24,993 nucleotides of DNA from assembly GCA_002394235.1 (NCBI GenBank), contig DGTF01000047.1, forward strand, positions 1 through 24,993. The letters are read 5' to 3'. Under the pieces are notes generated by a model. It was not told the DNA's origin. It ran no database searches and saw only the letters and a list, made by a program, of their open reading frames with translations. Below are positions 16,273 to 24,207 of the stretch, piece by piece. The number at the start of each line of letters is the position of its first letter. Positions within the stretch are counted from its first letter, which is position 1. This DNA comes from Eubacterium sp. UBA4343 (lineage in GTDB: Bacteria > Bacillota > Clostridia > Lachnospirales > Lachnospiraceae). The position numbers and the translations under genes are program-made.

Positions 16273-17588
16273 ACGAATTGCTTGAATTAAGAGAGAGACT
16301 GATCCGTTTTTATACGGATTATGACGTATATATACGTCCGCTTTTCCGGTTTGCGCTGGCGGTGATCACGTTTATCACATTGAATGACAGGATCGGATAT
16401 ATGAGTCAGTTGAATAATCTGCTGGTGATCATCATTCTGTCTGTTATCTGTGCGATCCTTCCGATTAACGGGATCGTTTTTATCGGCACCGTGCTGATTG
16501 TCGCGAACAGCTTTGGACTCAATGCCGGAGTCGGTGCTTTTGCGGTCGTGCTGTATCTGCTGATGCTGCTTTTGTATTTCCGGTTTGTTCCCAGGGATGC
16601 GCTGGCGATTATTCTTACACCGGTGGCGGGAGCTCTGCATATGCCGATGACGGTTCCGGTCGTGATGGGCCTTATGAGGGGGCCGGTATCGGCAATCACG
16701 CTGATTTTCAGTGTGCTCTCCTGGTCCTTTGTAAATAGTCTTCCGGATACGGTTGAAGCTGTCGCGAATGCGAAGGGTGCCAGTATGATTGACGTTGTTC
16801 AGGCAATACCTGGCGCGATGATGAATTCGAAGACGATTCTCATGCTCGTGACATTCGTTGTGGTATTTTTGATCGTTACGTGTATCCGGGAGCTTGTCAG
16901 CAGCCATGCATGGGAGATCAGCATCATCGTCAGCGCGATTATATATCTTGGCCTGATGATTGCCGGCGCAAGCATTCTGAATGTGAAAATCAATCTCCTG
17001 ATGACCGTGATCGAAACCGCGGTCTCAATTGTCGTCGCATTCGTCTTTGAATTCTTCTGCTATAATGCAGACTATTCCCACACGGAGTTTCTTCAGTTTG
17101 AGGACGATAACAACTATTACTATGTAAAGGTCACGCCGAAGCGCAGGCCGAGATATAATCTCGAAGAGGAAGAGGACGAAACGGAAGAAGTGGAGGCAGA
17201 CGCGGATGAGAAGCGTTTTGTCACCCGGGAGAACAATATCTATGAGAAAAAATTTGAGGGAATCAATCTTCAGTCCAGGCTGGAGGAATCGCTGAAGTCT
17301 CTGAATACGAACCAGAATGGCCGGGAGAATGGCGCTGATGGTTCCTCGCGGAGTAGTATTGCCCGGAACGCAGAAAATGATGAGAATAAGAGAAGATTAA
17401 ACCGTACAGGAGATGGCGAGAACCATCAGATGCGTACATCTGCTGATGAAGACAGCAATTCGGGCATTGGGGGAGAGACGATTCGGCTGGATCCGGTTTC
17501 TCCGAAGAGCGGGGAGAAAGCAAAAGCAGAAAATGAAGCAAATGCCCGGGATGAGGATATGGGACAGACCAGAATCATCAGAAGGTAA
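16269..17588 (+). CDS. polytopic membrane protein with long acidic tail, unknown function
   Basis: This 439-residue protein is not one I can name. The first 265 residues hold about eight or nine hydrophobic helices, among them LLVIIILSVICAILPI, VVLYLLMLLLYF, LMLVTFVVVFLIVTCI and ISIIVSAIIYLGLMIAGASI. After the last helix comes a tyrosine-rich juxtamembrane stretch (FEDDNNYYYVKVTPKRRPRY), an acidic run (LEEEEDETEEVEADADE), a short possible helix (LQSRLEESLKSLN) and about 100 residues of low-complexity polar sequence ending GQTRIIRR. The architecture suggests a membrane core with a disordered cytosolic arm. It overlaps the preceding gene by four bases and lies 113 bases before cdaA. A mechanosensitive or transport-related role is possible but unsupported. 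Confidence 0.82.
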   Translation: MNELLELRERLIRFYTDYDVYIRPLFRFALAVITFITLNDRIGYMSQLNNLLVIIILSVICAILPINGIVFIGTVLIVANSFGLNAGVGAFAVVLYLLMLLLYFRFVPRDALAIILTPVAGALHMPMTVPVVMGLMRGPVSAITLIFSVLSWSFVNSLPDTVEAVANAKGASMIDVVQAIPGAMMNSKTILMLVTFVVVFLIVTCIRELVSSHAWEISIIVSAIIYLGLMIAGASILNVKINLLMTVIETAVSIVVAFVFEFFCYNADYSHTEFLQFEDDNNYYYVKVTPKRRPRYNLEEEEDETEEVEADADEKRFVTRENNIYEKKFEGINLQSRLEESLKSLNTNQNGRENGADGSSRSSIARNAENDENKRRLNRTGDGENHQMRTSADEDSNSGIGGETIRLDPVSPKSGEKAKAENEANARDEDMGQTRIIRR

Positions 17589-17701
17589 ACGGATGAGCCA
17601 TATGCTGTACAAGGCCATACGCAGCTTTATGATGAAGGCTGTATTGGCTTCGGATTGCTCCGGGCATCATCCGGCTTAAGTCAGAGAAGAAGGAGAACCA
17701 T

Positions 17702-18586
17702 ATGAATGCTTTTCTGAGCAGGTTTCAGTATTATATCCTGTCATGGCTGAAGCCGCCTAAGACAATTCAGGTCATTGATATTATCCAGATTCTGCTTCTG
17801 GCTTTTCTGATCTATCGGCTGATCATCTGGATGAAGAATACCCGCGCGTACACTCTGCTGAAGGGAATTCTGTTCATCGGTGCGTTTGTCATCGTTGCGA
17901 ACATTCTGAATATGGAAGTCATTGTCTGGCTTCTCGGCAACCTGAGCGTTGTCGCATTTACGGCAATTGTCATCATCTTTCAGCCGGAGCTCCGAAAGGT
18001 GCTGGAGCAGATGGGACACAGCAACGTACTGCGCTCTTTTTTCTCCATCAGCAAGAGCGGCGAGGACAATAAGCGATTCAGCAATCACACGATAAACGAG
18101 GTGGTCAGGGCCTGCTTTGAAATGGGCGATGTGAAGACAGGCGCGCTGATCGTTATCGAGAAGGAAACGCTTCTGGATGAGTATATCAACACGGGTATTC
18201 GCCTGGATGCTATTGTGTCCGGTCAGCTCCTGATTAATATTTTTGAACATAACACACCGCTTCATGACGGAGCGGTCATTATTCAGAATGACCGGATCGC
18301 GGCTGCTACCTGTTATCTTCCGCTTTCTGACAATATGGAGCTGAGCAAAAAGCTCGGGACAAGACACCGGGCAGGTGTCGGAATCAGCGAGATCACAGAT
18401 TCTCTGACGATCATCGTGTCGGAGGAGACCGGGAGCGTATCCTATGCCATGAACGGACGGCTTCACACGGCGATTTCTCCGAGCCAGCTGCGCGAGGTTC
18501 TGCAGGACGTCCAGGTGCTCTACAATGATAAAATCCGCATGCTGAAAGGGGGACGCAGAAACCGTGATACGAAGAATCCTAGCTAG
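17702..18586 (+). CDS. cdaA: CdaA-type diadenylate cyclase
   Basis: CdaA condenses two ATP into cyclic di-AMP, a second messenger for potassium, osmotic and wall homeostasis in Firmicutes. The 294-residue product has three N-terminal membrane helices (about 22-42, 50-66, 70-90) and a cytosolic DAC domain with the DGA motif at 189-191 (LHDGAVII) and RHR at 221-223 (GTRHRAGVGISE), both catalytic signatures. AGAAGGAG lies just before the ATG. cdaR overlaps its 3' end, as is usual. The normal third partner glmM does not follow. The 113-base gap before it holds CGGATTGCTCCG (17651-17662), a 12-mer also present in the hairpin array at 15575-15586. Confidence 0.97.
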   Translation: MNAFLSRFQYYILSWLKPPKTIQVIDIIQILLLAFLIYRLIIWMKNTRAYTLLKGILFIGAFVIVANILNMEVIVWLLGNLSVVAFTAIVIIFQPELRKVLEQMGHSNVLRSFFSISKSGEDNKRFSNHTINEVVRACFEMGDVKTGALIVIEKETLLDEYINTGIRLDAIVSGQLLINIFEHNTPLHDGAVIIQNDRIAAATCYLPLSDNMELSKKLGTRHRAGVGISEITDSLTIIVSEETGSVSYAMNGRLHTAISPSQLREVLQDVQVLYNDKIRMLKGGRRNRDTKNPS

Positions 18587-19895
18587 TCTGCGTTCCAATA
18601 TCGGATATAAGCTGCTGGCATTACTGATCGCGATCGTCATCTGGTATTCGGTGGTGGACATCAATGATCCTGTGGAGACGGAGTCTTACAGTGTCCACAT
18701 TACGGTGGCAAATGAATCATATATCTCCAACGGAAAGCAGATCTACATGATTGAGGATCAGTACAAGACCGTTACCGTATATGTGAAGGGAAACCGGTCG
18801 GAGCTGAAGAAAATTTCTGCGGACAATATCACTGTTACGGCTGATCTTACGCAGATCGTGGATCTGGATCGTGATCCGGTCATGGTTCCGCTGACGGTTA
18901 CAGTTCCCGGTATATCAGCCTCAAATGTAACGCTTTCCAGGACGGCAATACCGATTACAATTGAAGATGTCGCGAGCAAGGAGTTTGCCGTGAGCGTTGA
19001 TACAGGAAGCTCGGTTCCGGGCTCCAGCTATGAGGTGGGAGTGGCGACTCCAAATCCGGAGAAAATAGTGATCAACGGACCGGAATCCATCATCAATGAG
19101 ATCGACAGTGTCGTCGCCAAGATCGATGTCACCGGCATGACGCAGGACGGAAACCGAAAGGCAGAGCTCGAGATTATGGACAAGAACGGTGAGGCACTGT
19201 CTCAGGAGACAGTCCAGGATGACCTGACATTCGACGGCGGGGTACCGGATGTTTCAGTGTATGTAGATTTGTGGAAGAAACAATCCGGAGTCGGGATGAA
19301 GGTTGAGTATTCCGGTGAGCCGGCTGAGGGGTATAATGTCACGGCTGTAAGCACGACACCGGAGACGATCACCGTGGTTGGAACAGATGACGCACTGAGC
19401 CGGCTTGCGGCAAACGGAAATATTATCACGATCCCGGAGGGATATGTGTCTGTTTCGGATGCTTCCTCGGACGTTACAGCGGAAGTTGAGCTCAGTGATG
19501 TGCTTCCGGACGGTCTGCGCCTGGCATCAAGCACGGCGGGGACGGTCACGGTAACCGTTACGATCCTCTCGGATGAAACAAAGGAATTTACACTGGATGT
19601 GGATGATATAGCTACAAACAATCTGGATCCGGATCTGACGATCTCCTATGACCAGACCAGCATACAGGTGCGGCTGAACGGTGCGGGATCCGTGATCGAT
19701 GACCTGAAGACGTCGGACATCAAAGCTTCCATAGACCTCAAGGGCAAGGACACAGGCGATTATACCGTGAATGTATCATTTGCGCTTCCGGCGGGAGTAT
19801 CGCTGGATGATGAGGTCACGATACCGGTACATCTGAAGGAAAAGGCGACAGCAAGCTCCTCTTCCGGGAGTGATAAAGGCGGAACCAGTTCGTAG
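18564..19895 (+). CDS. cdaR: CdaR (YbbR-domain) regulator of diadenylate cyclase
   Basis: CdaR is a membrane-anchored extracytoplasmic protein that binds CdaA and adjusts its activity. The 443-residue product has one N-terminal helix (KLLALLIAIVIWYSVVDIND, about 14-33) and then beta-rich YbbR repeats; I count about four (starting near 45, 130, 225 and 320), with phrases such as VKGNRSELKKISADNITVTADLT and INGPESIINEIDSVVAKIDV. The tail is serine-rich. The GTG start at 18564 lies within the cdaA frame, giving a 23-base overlap, with a GGGGG stretch about 11 bases upstream. The adjacency to cdaA makes the identity firm. Confidence 0.94.
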   Translation: MIRRILASLRSNIGYKLLALLIAIVIWYSVVDINDPVETESYSVHITVANESYISNGKQIYMIEDQYKTVTVYVKGNRSELKKISADNITVTADLTQIVDLDRDPVMVPLTVTVPGISASNVTLSRTAIPITIEDVASKEFAVSVDTGSSVPGSSYEVGVATPNPEKIVINGPESIINEIDSVVAKIDVTGMTQDGNRKAELEIMDKNGEALSQETVQDDLTFDGGVPDVSVYVDLWKKQSGVGMKVEYSGEPAEGYNVTAVSTTPETITVVGTDDALSRLAANGNIITIPEGYVSVSDASSDVTAEVELSDVLPDGLRLASSTAGTVTVTVTILSDETKEFTLDVDDIATNNLDPDLTISYDQTSIQVRLNGAGSVIDDLKTSDIKASIDLKGKDTGDYTVNVSFALPAGVSLDDEVTIPVHLKEKATASSSSGSDKGGTSS

Positions 19896-19966
19896 GCAGC
19901 CGTTATGAGCGCATGAGAAAAGCAATCCGGCAGGTGCCCGGCAGACATGTGCAGCAGGGAACAGAA

Positions 19967-20254
19967 ATGGTCAGCAGAACAATGGTAATAAAAGGGAAAA
20001 ACGGGCTGCATCTGAGGCCCGCCGGCAGGATCAGCGAGACGGCGCTCCGTTTTCAATCTGAGATCCTTCTTGAATACAATGGGGGTCTTTCCACAGCGAA
20101 TGCCAGAAGTGTACTCAGTCTGCTTGCGGCAGGGCTGCAGGATGGAGATGAGGTTGTGCTTTGCTGCAGAGGCTGCGATGAGAAAGAGGCCCTGGATGCA
20201 GTTGCAAAGGTATTTTCGGAGGAAACGGAGGCTGTTCCTCTCCGGGAGAGGTAA
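19967..20254 (+). CDS. HPr-family phosphocarrier protein
   Basis: HPr carries phosphate from enzyme I to sugar permeases and, when serine-phosphorylated, acts in carbon catabolite control. ATG at 19967 is chosen over the open extension to 19913 because AGGGA lies six bases upstream and the product then places the active-site histidine exactly at position 15 (GLHLRPAG). The 95 residues include EYNG and NARS; Ser48 matches the regulatory Ser46 after a two-residue insertion. The surrounding segment reads SVLSLLAAG instead of the usual SIMGVMSLG, so docking to HPr kinase or CcpA may differ. His15 argues against a Crh. Being 71 bases after cdaR, in the place where glmM is expected, is unusual. It may be the general ptsH or a dedicated paralogue; the window cannot decide. 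Confidence 0.85.
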   Translation: MVSRTMVIKGKNGLHLRPAGRISETALRFQSEILLEYNGGLSTANARSVLSLLAAGLQDGDEVVLCCRGCDEKEALDAVAKVFSEETEAVPLRER

Positions 20255-20335
20255 AGGTGCCTGCCGATGGCCCGGTATGCTGCTGGACGAGGGCATGAGA
20301 AATGGATATAAGAAATGCATAGCAGAAGGTGACAA

Positions 20336-20378
20336 GAATGCCCCGGAAAGCCATATGGAAACGGCTGCCAGGGCATTC
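20336..20378. repeat. stem-loop after the HPr gene
   Basis: GAATGCCC (20336-20343) pairs with GGGCATTC (20371-20378), and inner AGCC/GGCT bases extend the stem. No T run follows, so it is a poor intrinsic terminator. It may protect the 3' end of the cdaA-HPr transcript. Confidence 0.5.
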
Positions 20379-20396
20379 TCCGCACATGCGTTGAGT

Positions 20397-20494
20397 TTCA
20401 TCTGTGCCAATATGGCATAAAATGGAGCTTATGCCATGCATGTCATGACAAAGTGCATGGGGCTTCATCTGTGTCGATATGGCATAAAGTGGAG
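20397..20494. repeat. 31-base direct repeat pair flanking an inverted repeat
   Basis: Bases 20397-20427 and 20464-20494 match at 28 of 31 positions (TTCATCTGTG, then ATATGGCATAAA, then TGGAG). Between them CCATGCA (20434-20440) pairs with TGCATGG (20454-20460) around the 8-base palindrome GTCATGAC. The first copy also forms ATGGCATAA/TTATGCCAT (20412-20437). The second copy has changed at the matching arm, so this alternative stem exists only in copy one. Confidence 0.7.
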
Positions 20495-20679
20495 GGCAGA
20501 CCATGTAAACAAGCTATGCTGATGCAACACGCAGATGATTGCCTTACACATATTTCATACATCAGTAGGGCCATCCGGTATGTGTTCGCAGCACAGAGGA
20601 TTACCGCAGTTTTGATTGCCGTTTTCACATATTTTACACAAATAACAGGTAAAATACGTATATCAATGGGCTTTTACGC

Positions 20680-20685
20680 TATACT
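20680..20685 (+). promoter_or_regulatory. possible -10 box for htrA-clpX
   Basis: TATACT lies 26 bases before the htrA start, with GGAGGAG (20698-20704) seven bases before the ATG. No convincing -35 is found 17 bases upstream, so another sigma factor or an activator would be needed if this is a true promoter. Confidence 0.3.
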
Positions 20686-20711
20686 GGCGTTGAGAACGGA
20701 GGAGCTTTCAT

Positions 20712-22640
20712 ATGAGTGATATACACAAAGACAGAAATTCCGTTTTGTCATCGGAAGAGAACACTGGAACACCGGGATCGTCCCAGAGAGAAGACAGTGG
20801 AGCGCTGGATGTGTCATCGAAAGAGAACATCGGGGCGTCGAATGCGTCATTGGGAGAAGACAGTGGAGCACCAGATGTGTCATCGAGAGAGAGAACCGGA
20901 ACACCAGATCCGTCTCAAAATGAAAAGAGTGGAGATCGGGATGCGGAAGCGAAGACGACTTACAGCTGGGTGAACCCCAAACTCCGGCAGGGTGGATCGG
21001 AGCAGACGGGAAATAATCCGTGGTCCGGCGGAAGTGACGAAAATTACTGGAGATACAGTGACCATACCGGAAACGGAGAACAGCACAGAAGGGAAGAAGA
21101 TGCCGCCGCTCATCAGGAGGAGGGAAGGAGAGATCCCTGGTCCGGTGGGGGCAGAAATGACTATTCTGATTATTCGGCTGGGAGCAGTCGAAGGGACCGG
21201 AAAGCACGGAAAAATCTTGATCAGGATCACCGGGTGAAACGGCCCCGACGCAGCGGCAGACAATGGGCAACCGTTGCAGCCATGGCAGTGGTGTTCGGTT
21301 TGATCGCGGGGCTGGTTGCCTATGGCGTTAATTATATCGGCAATCGGATCCATCCGGTCTATTCATCAGCATCGGCAGGAGAAAAAACAGATACCCAGAA
21401 CAATACCGGCAAGGATGCTTCGGATGAGACGGAAAATGTCACAGCTTCTTCCGGGACAGCGCTTACGCCGGATATTGCGTCTACAGGCAAGGATCAGGAG
21501 ATGTCGGTCGCAGAGGTCGCATCAGCCGCTATGCCGTCGCTGGTGACGATTTCTACCATGTCAGTAGAAGAGATGCAGAGCTTTTTCGGAGGCACACAGA
21601 AATATCAGGTCCAGGGAGCCGGCACGGGCGTTATTATCGGAGAAAATGATTCAGAGCTTCTGATCGCTACAAATAATCATGTGATAGAAGGTGCGACGCA
21701 GGTATCCGTGGGATTTGTGGATGAGTCGGTTATTTCCGCACAGATCAAGGGATTTGACGAGGATCATGATCTTGCAGTGGTTGCGGTAAAACTCTCGGAT
21801 ATCTCGGATGATACAATGGGTCAGATCCGTGTGGCAGCCGTCGGGGATTCTGATAAGCTTGTTCTGGGTCAGCAGGTGGTGGCTATCGGAAATGCGCTCG
21901 GATACGGCCAGTCGGTGACAAGCGGATATGTCAGTGCGCTTAACCGGTCGCTTCAGCTGTCTGATGGCACAAATACATTCAATTCAGACGGTCTGATTCA
22001 GACAGATGCCGCCATCAACTCCGGAAATTCAGGAGGGGCGCTCCTGAATATGAAAGGAGAGCTGGTCGGCATCAATGAGGCGAAGCGAAGTGGTAATGGC
22101 TCACAGGCTTCTGTAGATAATGTGGGTTTTGCGATCCCCATGGCGAAGGCGGAACCGATTCTGGAAGATCTTATGAATGAGAATACCAGAACACGGCTGA
22201 ATGACGATGAGAGGGGTTATCTGGGAATCACATGTGCGGATGTCACCAGCGAGTACTCACAGATTTATAACATGCCGGAGGGCGTCTGTGTCACATCTGT
22301 CGTATCCGGGGGCCCTGCGGATCAGGCTGGAATCCGGAAGGGCGATGTGATTACCAAATTTGACGGCAAGAGTGTTACTTCATATTCCAAATTGGAAAAC
22401 CGTCTGAAGTATTATTCTTCGGGTGAGGAAGTCCCGGTTGTGATACAGCGCGCGAGCGGGAGTTCCTATAAGGAACAGACGGTAAAGGTAACCCTGGGAA
22501 CAAGTGACGCGATCAGCAGCATTCAGAATCCGGATTCGCAGAACCAGGGACAGGATAACAATTCTTCGGGTATGCCGGGAACTGAGCCGGGCGGAAACAA
22601 CAACAGCGGGGATATCTTTGGACAAATTTTCGGATACTGA
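20712..22640 (+). CDS. HtrA/DegP-type membrane-anchored serine protease with PDZ domain
   Basis: This trypsin-like protease degrades or refolds damaged proteins at the outer membrane face. Of its 642 residues, the first 183 form a long polar cytosolic tail, including three 22-residue repeats (13-78) and two (N/D)PWSGG motifs. One membrane helix follows at about 186-208. The catalytic triad is His323 (ATNNHVIEG), Asp353 (DHDLAVV) and Ser440 (NSGNSGGALL). A single PDZ domain covers about 503-595 (YLGITCADV ... GIRKGDVITKFDG), and a G/N-rich tail closes the protein. GGAGGAG lies seven bases before the ATG. clpX begins ten bases after its stop, so one protein-quality transcript is likely. The repeat tail is unusually long for the family. 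Confidence 0.95.
   Translation: MSDIHKDRNSVLSSEENTGTPGSSQREDSGALDVSSKENIGASNASLGEDSGAPDVSSRERTGTPDPSQNEKSGDRDAEAKTTYSWVNPKLRQGGSEQTGNNPWSGGSDENYWRYSDHTGNGEQHRREEDAAAHQEEGRRDPWSGGGRNDYSDYSAGSSRRDRKARKNLDQDHRVKRPRRSGRQWATVAAMAVVFGLIAGLVAYGVNYIGNRIHPVYSSASAGEKTDTQNNTGKDASDETENVTASSGTALTPDIASTGKDQEMSVAEVASAAMPSLVTISTMSVEEMQSFFGGTQKYQVQGAGTGVIIGENDSELLIATNNHVIEGATQVSVGFVDESVISAQIKGFDEDHDLAVVAVKLSDISDDTMGQIRVAAVGDSDKLVLGQQVVAIGNALGYGQSVTSGYVSALNRSLQLSDGTNTFNSDGLIQTDAAINSGNSGGALLNMKGELVGINEAKRSGNGSQASVDNVGFAIPMAKAEPILEDLMNENTRTRLNDDERGYLGITCADVTSEYSQIYNMPEGVCVTSVVSGGPADQAGIRKGDVITKFDGKSVTSYSKLENRLKYYSSGEEVPVVIQRASGSSYKEQTVKVTLGTSDAISSIQNPDSQNQGQDNNSSGMPGTEPGGNNNSGDIFGQIFGY
20748..20945 (+). repeat. 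in-frame 66-bp minisatellite (three units) in htrA
   Basis: Three 66-base units start at 20748, 20814 and 20880, each beginning TCATCG and encoding 22 residues. Each splits into two 11-residue halves, giving six copies: SSEENTGTPGS, SQREDSGALDV, SSKENIGASNA, SLGEDSGAPDV, SSRERTGTPDP, SQNEKSGDRDA. The pattern is S-x-x-E-x-x-G-x-x-x-x. The length is a multiple of three, so copy number could change without a frameshift. Confidence 0.9.
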
Positions 22641-22650
22641 GAGGATAATT

Positions 22651-24207
22651 ATGATTGACGATAAGGATATTATTGACGGAGACTTTCGGGAAGTACCGGA
22701 TGCCGGAGAGAAGAATACGGACGAAGGGGATGAGGCTGAAAAAGGCGAGAACGAAAAAGCTCCTGATGAAATAAATGCGGACGGAAATAGTTCATTTGAT
22801 TCTGCCGGGGCATCGAAGACACGGGAAGCGGATACGGATGACGAGGACAAACGTCATAGCGGGCATTACTGCATGATGTGTCATCGCCCGGAAAGCAGCA
22901 CAGGGAAGCAGATCGAACTGCCCGGCGGGATGTATATCTGTACGGACTGCATGCAGAAGGGATTCGAGGCAATACAGAACCCCGGGATGAATGAGATGCT
23001 GAGCAAGCTTCCGCCCAACGTCGGCATGATCGATTTGTCCGGACTTGGTTTCGGTATGCCGGCCCGCGACCATAAAAAGAAGGAAAAACAGAAGACCCCA
23101 AAGAAGAAGCTCACGATGCAGGACGTGCCAAGGCCACACATCATCAAGGCAAAGCTGGACGAATATGTCATCGGTCAGGAACATGCGAAGAAGGTGATGT
23201 CGGTCGCGGTGTATAACCACTATAAGAGGATTCTTCAGACACCGGAGCAGATGAAAGACGGTACAGAGATCGAGAAATCGAACATGCTGATGATCGGTCC
23301 GACCGGTTCGGGAAAGACTTACCTGGTTCAGACGCTGGCAAAGCTTCTGGATGTGCCTCTCGCTATTACGGATGCCACAAGTCTGACGGAGGCCGGATAT
23401 ATCGGAGATGATATCGAGAGCGTCGTGTCAAAGCTTCTCGCGGCGGCAGATAATGATGTGGACCGCGCGGAGCACGGCATTATTTTCATCGATGAGATCG
23501 ACAAGATTGCCAAAAAGAAAAATACCAGTCAGAGAGATGTGAGTGGCGAGGCGGTTCAGCAGGGCCTTCTGAAGCTCCTCGAGGGGAGTGAGGTAGAAGT
23601 TCCGGTGGGGGCCACAAGCAAGAATGCCATGGTTCCCCTTGAGACGGTGAATACGAAGAACATTCTCTTTATTTGCGGCGGTGCCTTCCCGGATCTCGAG
23701 GATGTAATACGGGAGCGCCTGAACCGCACATCATCCATGGGTTTCCAGGCAGAACTGAAGGACCGTTACGAAGAGGACCCCGATATTCTGCAGAAGGTTA
23801 CGAATGAAGATCTCCGGGCCTTCGGAATGATTCCGGAGTTCCTTGGAAGACTTCCGATTGTTTTCTCTCTTGAGAGCCTCACCGAGGATATGCTCGTCAA
23901 GATTCTTCGTGAGCCCAGAAATGCAATCCTGAAGCAGTATGAGAAGCTCCTTGCGCTTGACGGGGTGAAGCTTGTCTTTGATGACGGTGCGCTGCATTCC
24001 ATTGCGAAAAAGGCGCTTGAGAAGGATACCGGTGCCCGTGCGCTTCGGGCGATTATCGAGGATTTCATGCTGGATATCATGTATGAGATTCCAAAGGATG
24101 ACAATATCGGCGAGGTAATCGTGACAAAGGAATATGTGGAGCATACCGGCGGGCCGAAGATCATCCTGAAGGGTCAGGAACTGCCCGGAAGTCCGATTCC
24201 CTCCTGA
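22651..24207 (+). CDS. clpX: ClpX-type AAA+ unfoldase with extended acidic N-terminus
   Basis: ClpX unfolds tagged proteins and feeds them to ClpP. The zinc-binding domain has Cys74/Cys77 (CMMC) and Cys97/Cys100 (CTDC). The AAA+ core has Walker A GPTGSGKT (216-223), pore loop GYIGDD, Walker B with Asp281-Glu282 (FIDEID), and a ClpP-docking loop that reads MGF at 363-365 where most ClpX have IGF. At 518 residues it is about 100 longer than usual: some 70 acidic residues precede the zinc finger, and a lysine-rich linker (DHKKKEKQKTPKKK) precedes the AAA+ domain. ATG at 22651 follows GAGGA by five bases; the open frame runs upstream inside htrA but is excluded. clpP and tig are not adjacent. Confidence 0.93.
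   Translation: MIDDKDIIDGDFREVPDAGEKNTDEGDEAEKGENEKAPDEINADGNSSFDSAGASKTREADTDDEDKRHSGHYCMMCHRPESSTGKQIELPGGMYICTDCMQKGFEAIQNPGMNEMLSKLPPNVGMIDLSGLGFGMPARDHKKKEKQKTPKKKLTMQDVPRPHIIKAKLDEYVIGQEHAKKVMSVAVYNHYKRILQTPEQMKDGTEIEKSNMLMIGPTGSGKTYLVQTLAKLLDVPLAITDATSLTEAGYIGDDIESVVSKLLAAADNDVDRAEHGIIFIDEIDKIAKKKNTSQRDVSGEAVQQGLLKLLEGSEVEVPVGATSKNAMVPLETVNTKNILFICGGAFPDLEDVIRERLNRTSSMGFQAELKDRYEEDPDILQKVTNEDLRAFGMIPEFLGRLPIVFSLESLTEDMLVKILREPRNAILKQYEKLLALDGVKLVFDDGALHSIAKKALEKDTGARALRAIIEDFMLDIMYEIPKDDNIGEVIVTKEYVEHTGGPKIILKGQELPGSPIPS

Larger units (their letters stand above)
20255..20711. other. 457-base non-coding spacer with repeats before htrA
   Basis: No gene is supported here; short open frames on both strands lack ribosome binding sites and recognisable products. 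Contents in order: a long stem-loop (20336-20378), a pair of 31-base direct repeats flanking a cruciform-like element (20397-20494), about 130 bases with no structure I can name, and a possible -10 box (20680-20685) before htrA. Confidence 0.65.

Noticed and set aside
19967..20254. Crh-type regulator instead of HPr
   Set aside because: Crh lacks the active-site histidine, whereas His15 is present here in GLHLRPA.
22504..22650. Upstream extension of clpX inside htrA
   Set aside because: Out-of-frame reading of the htrA 3' end; the ATG at 22651 has GAGGA at proper distance.
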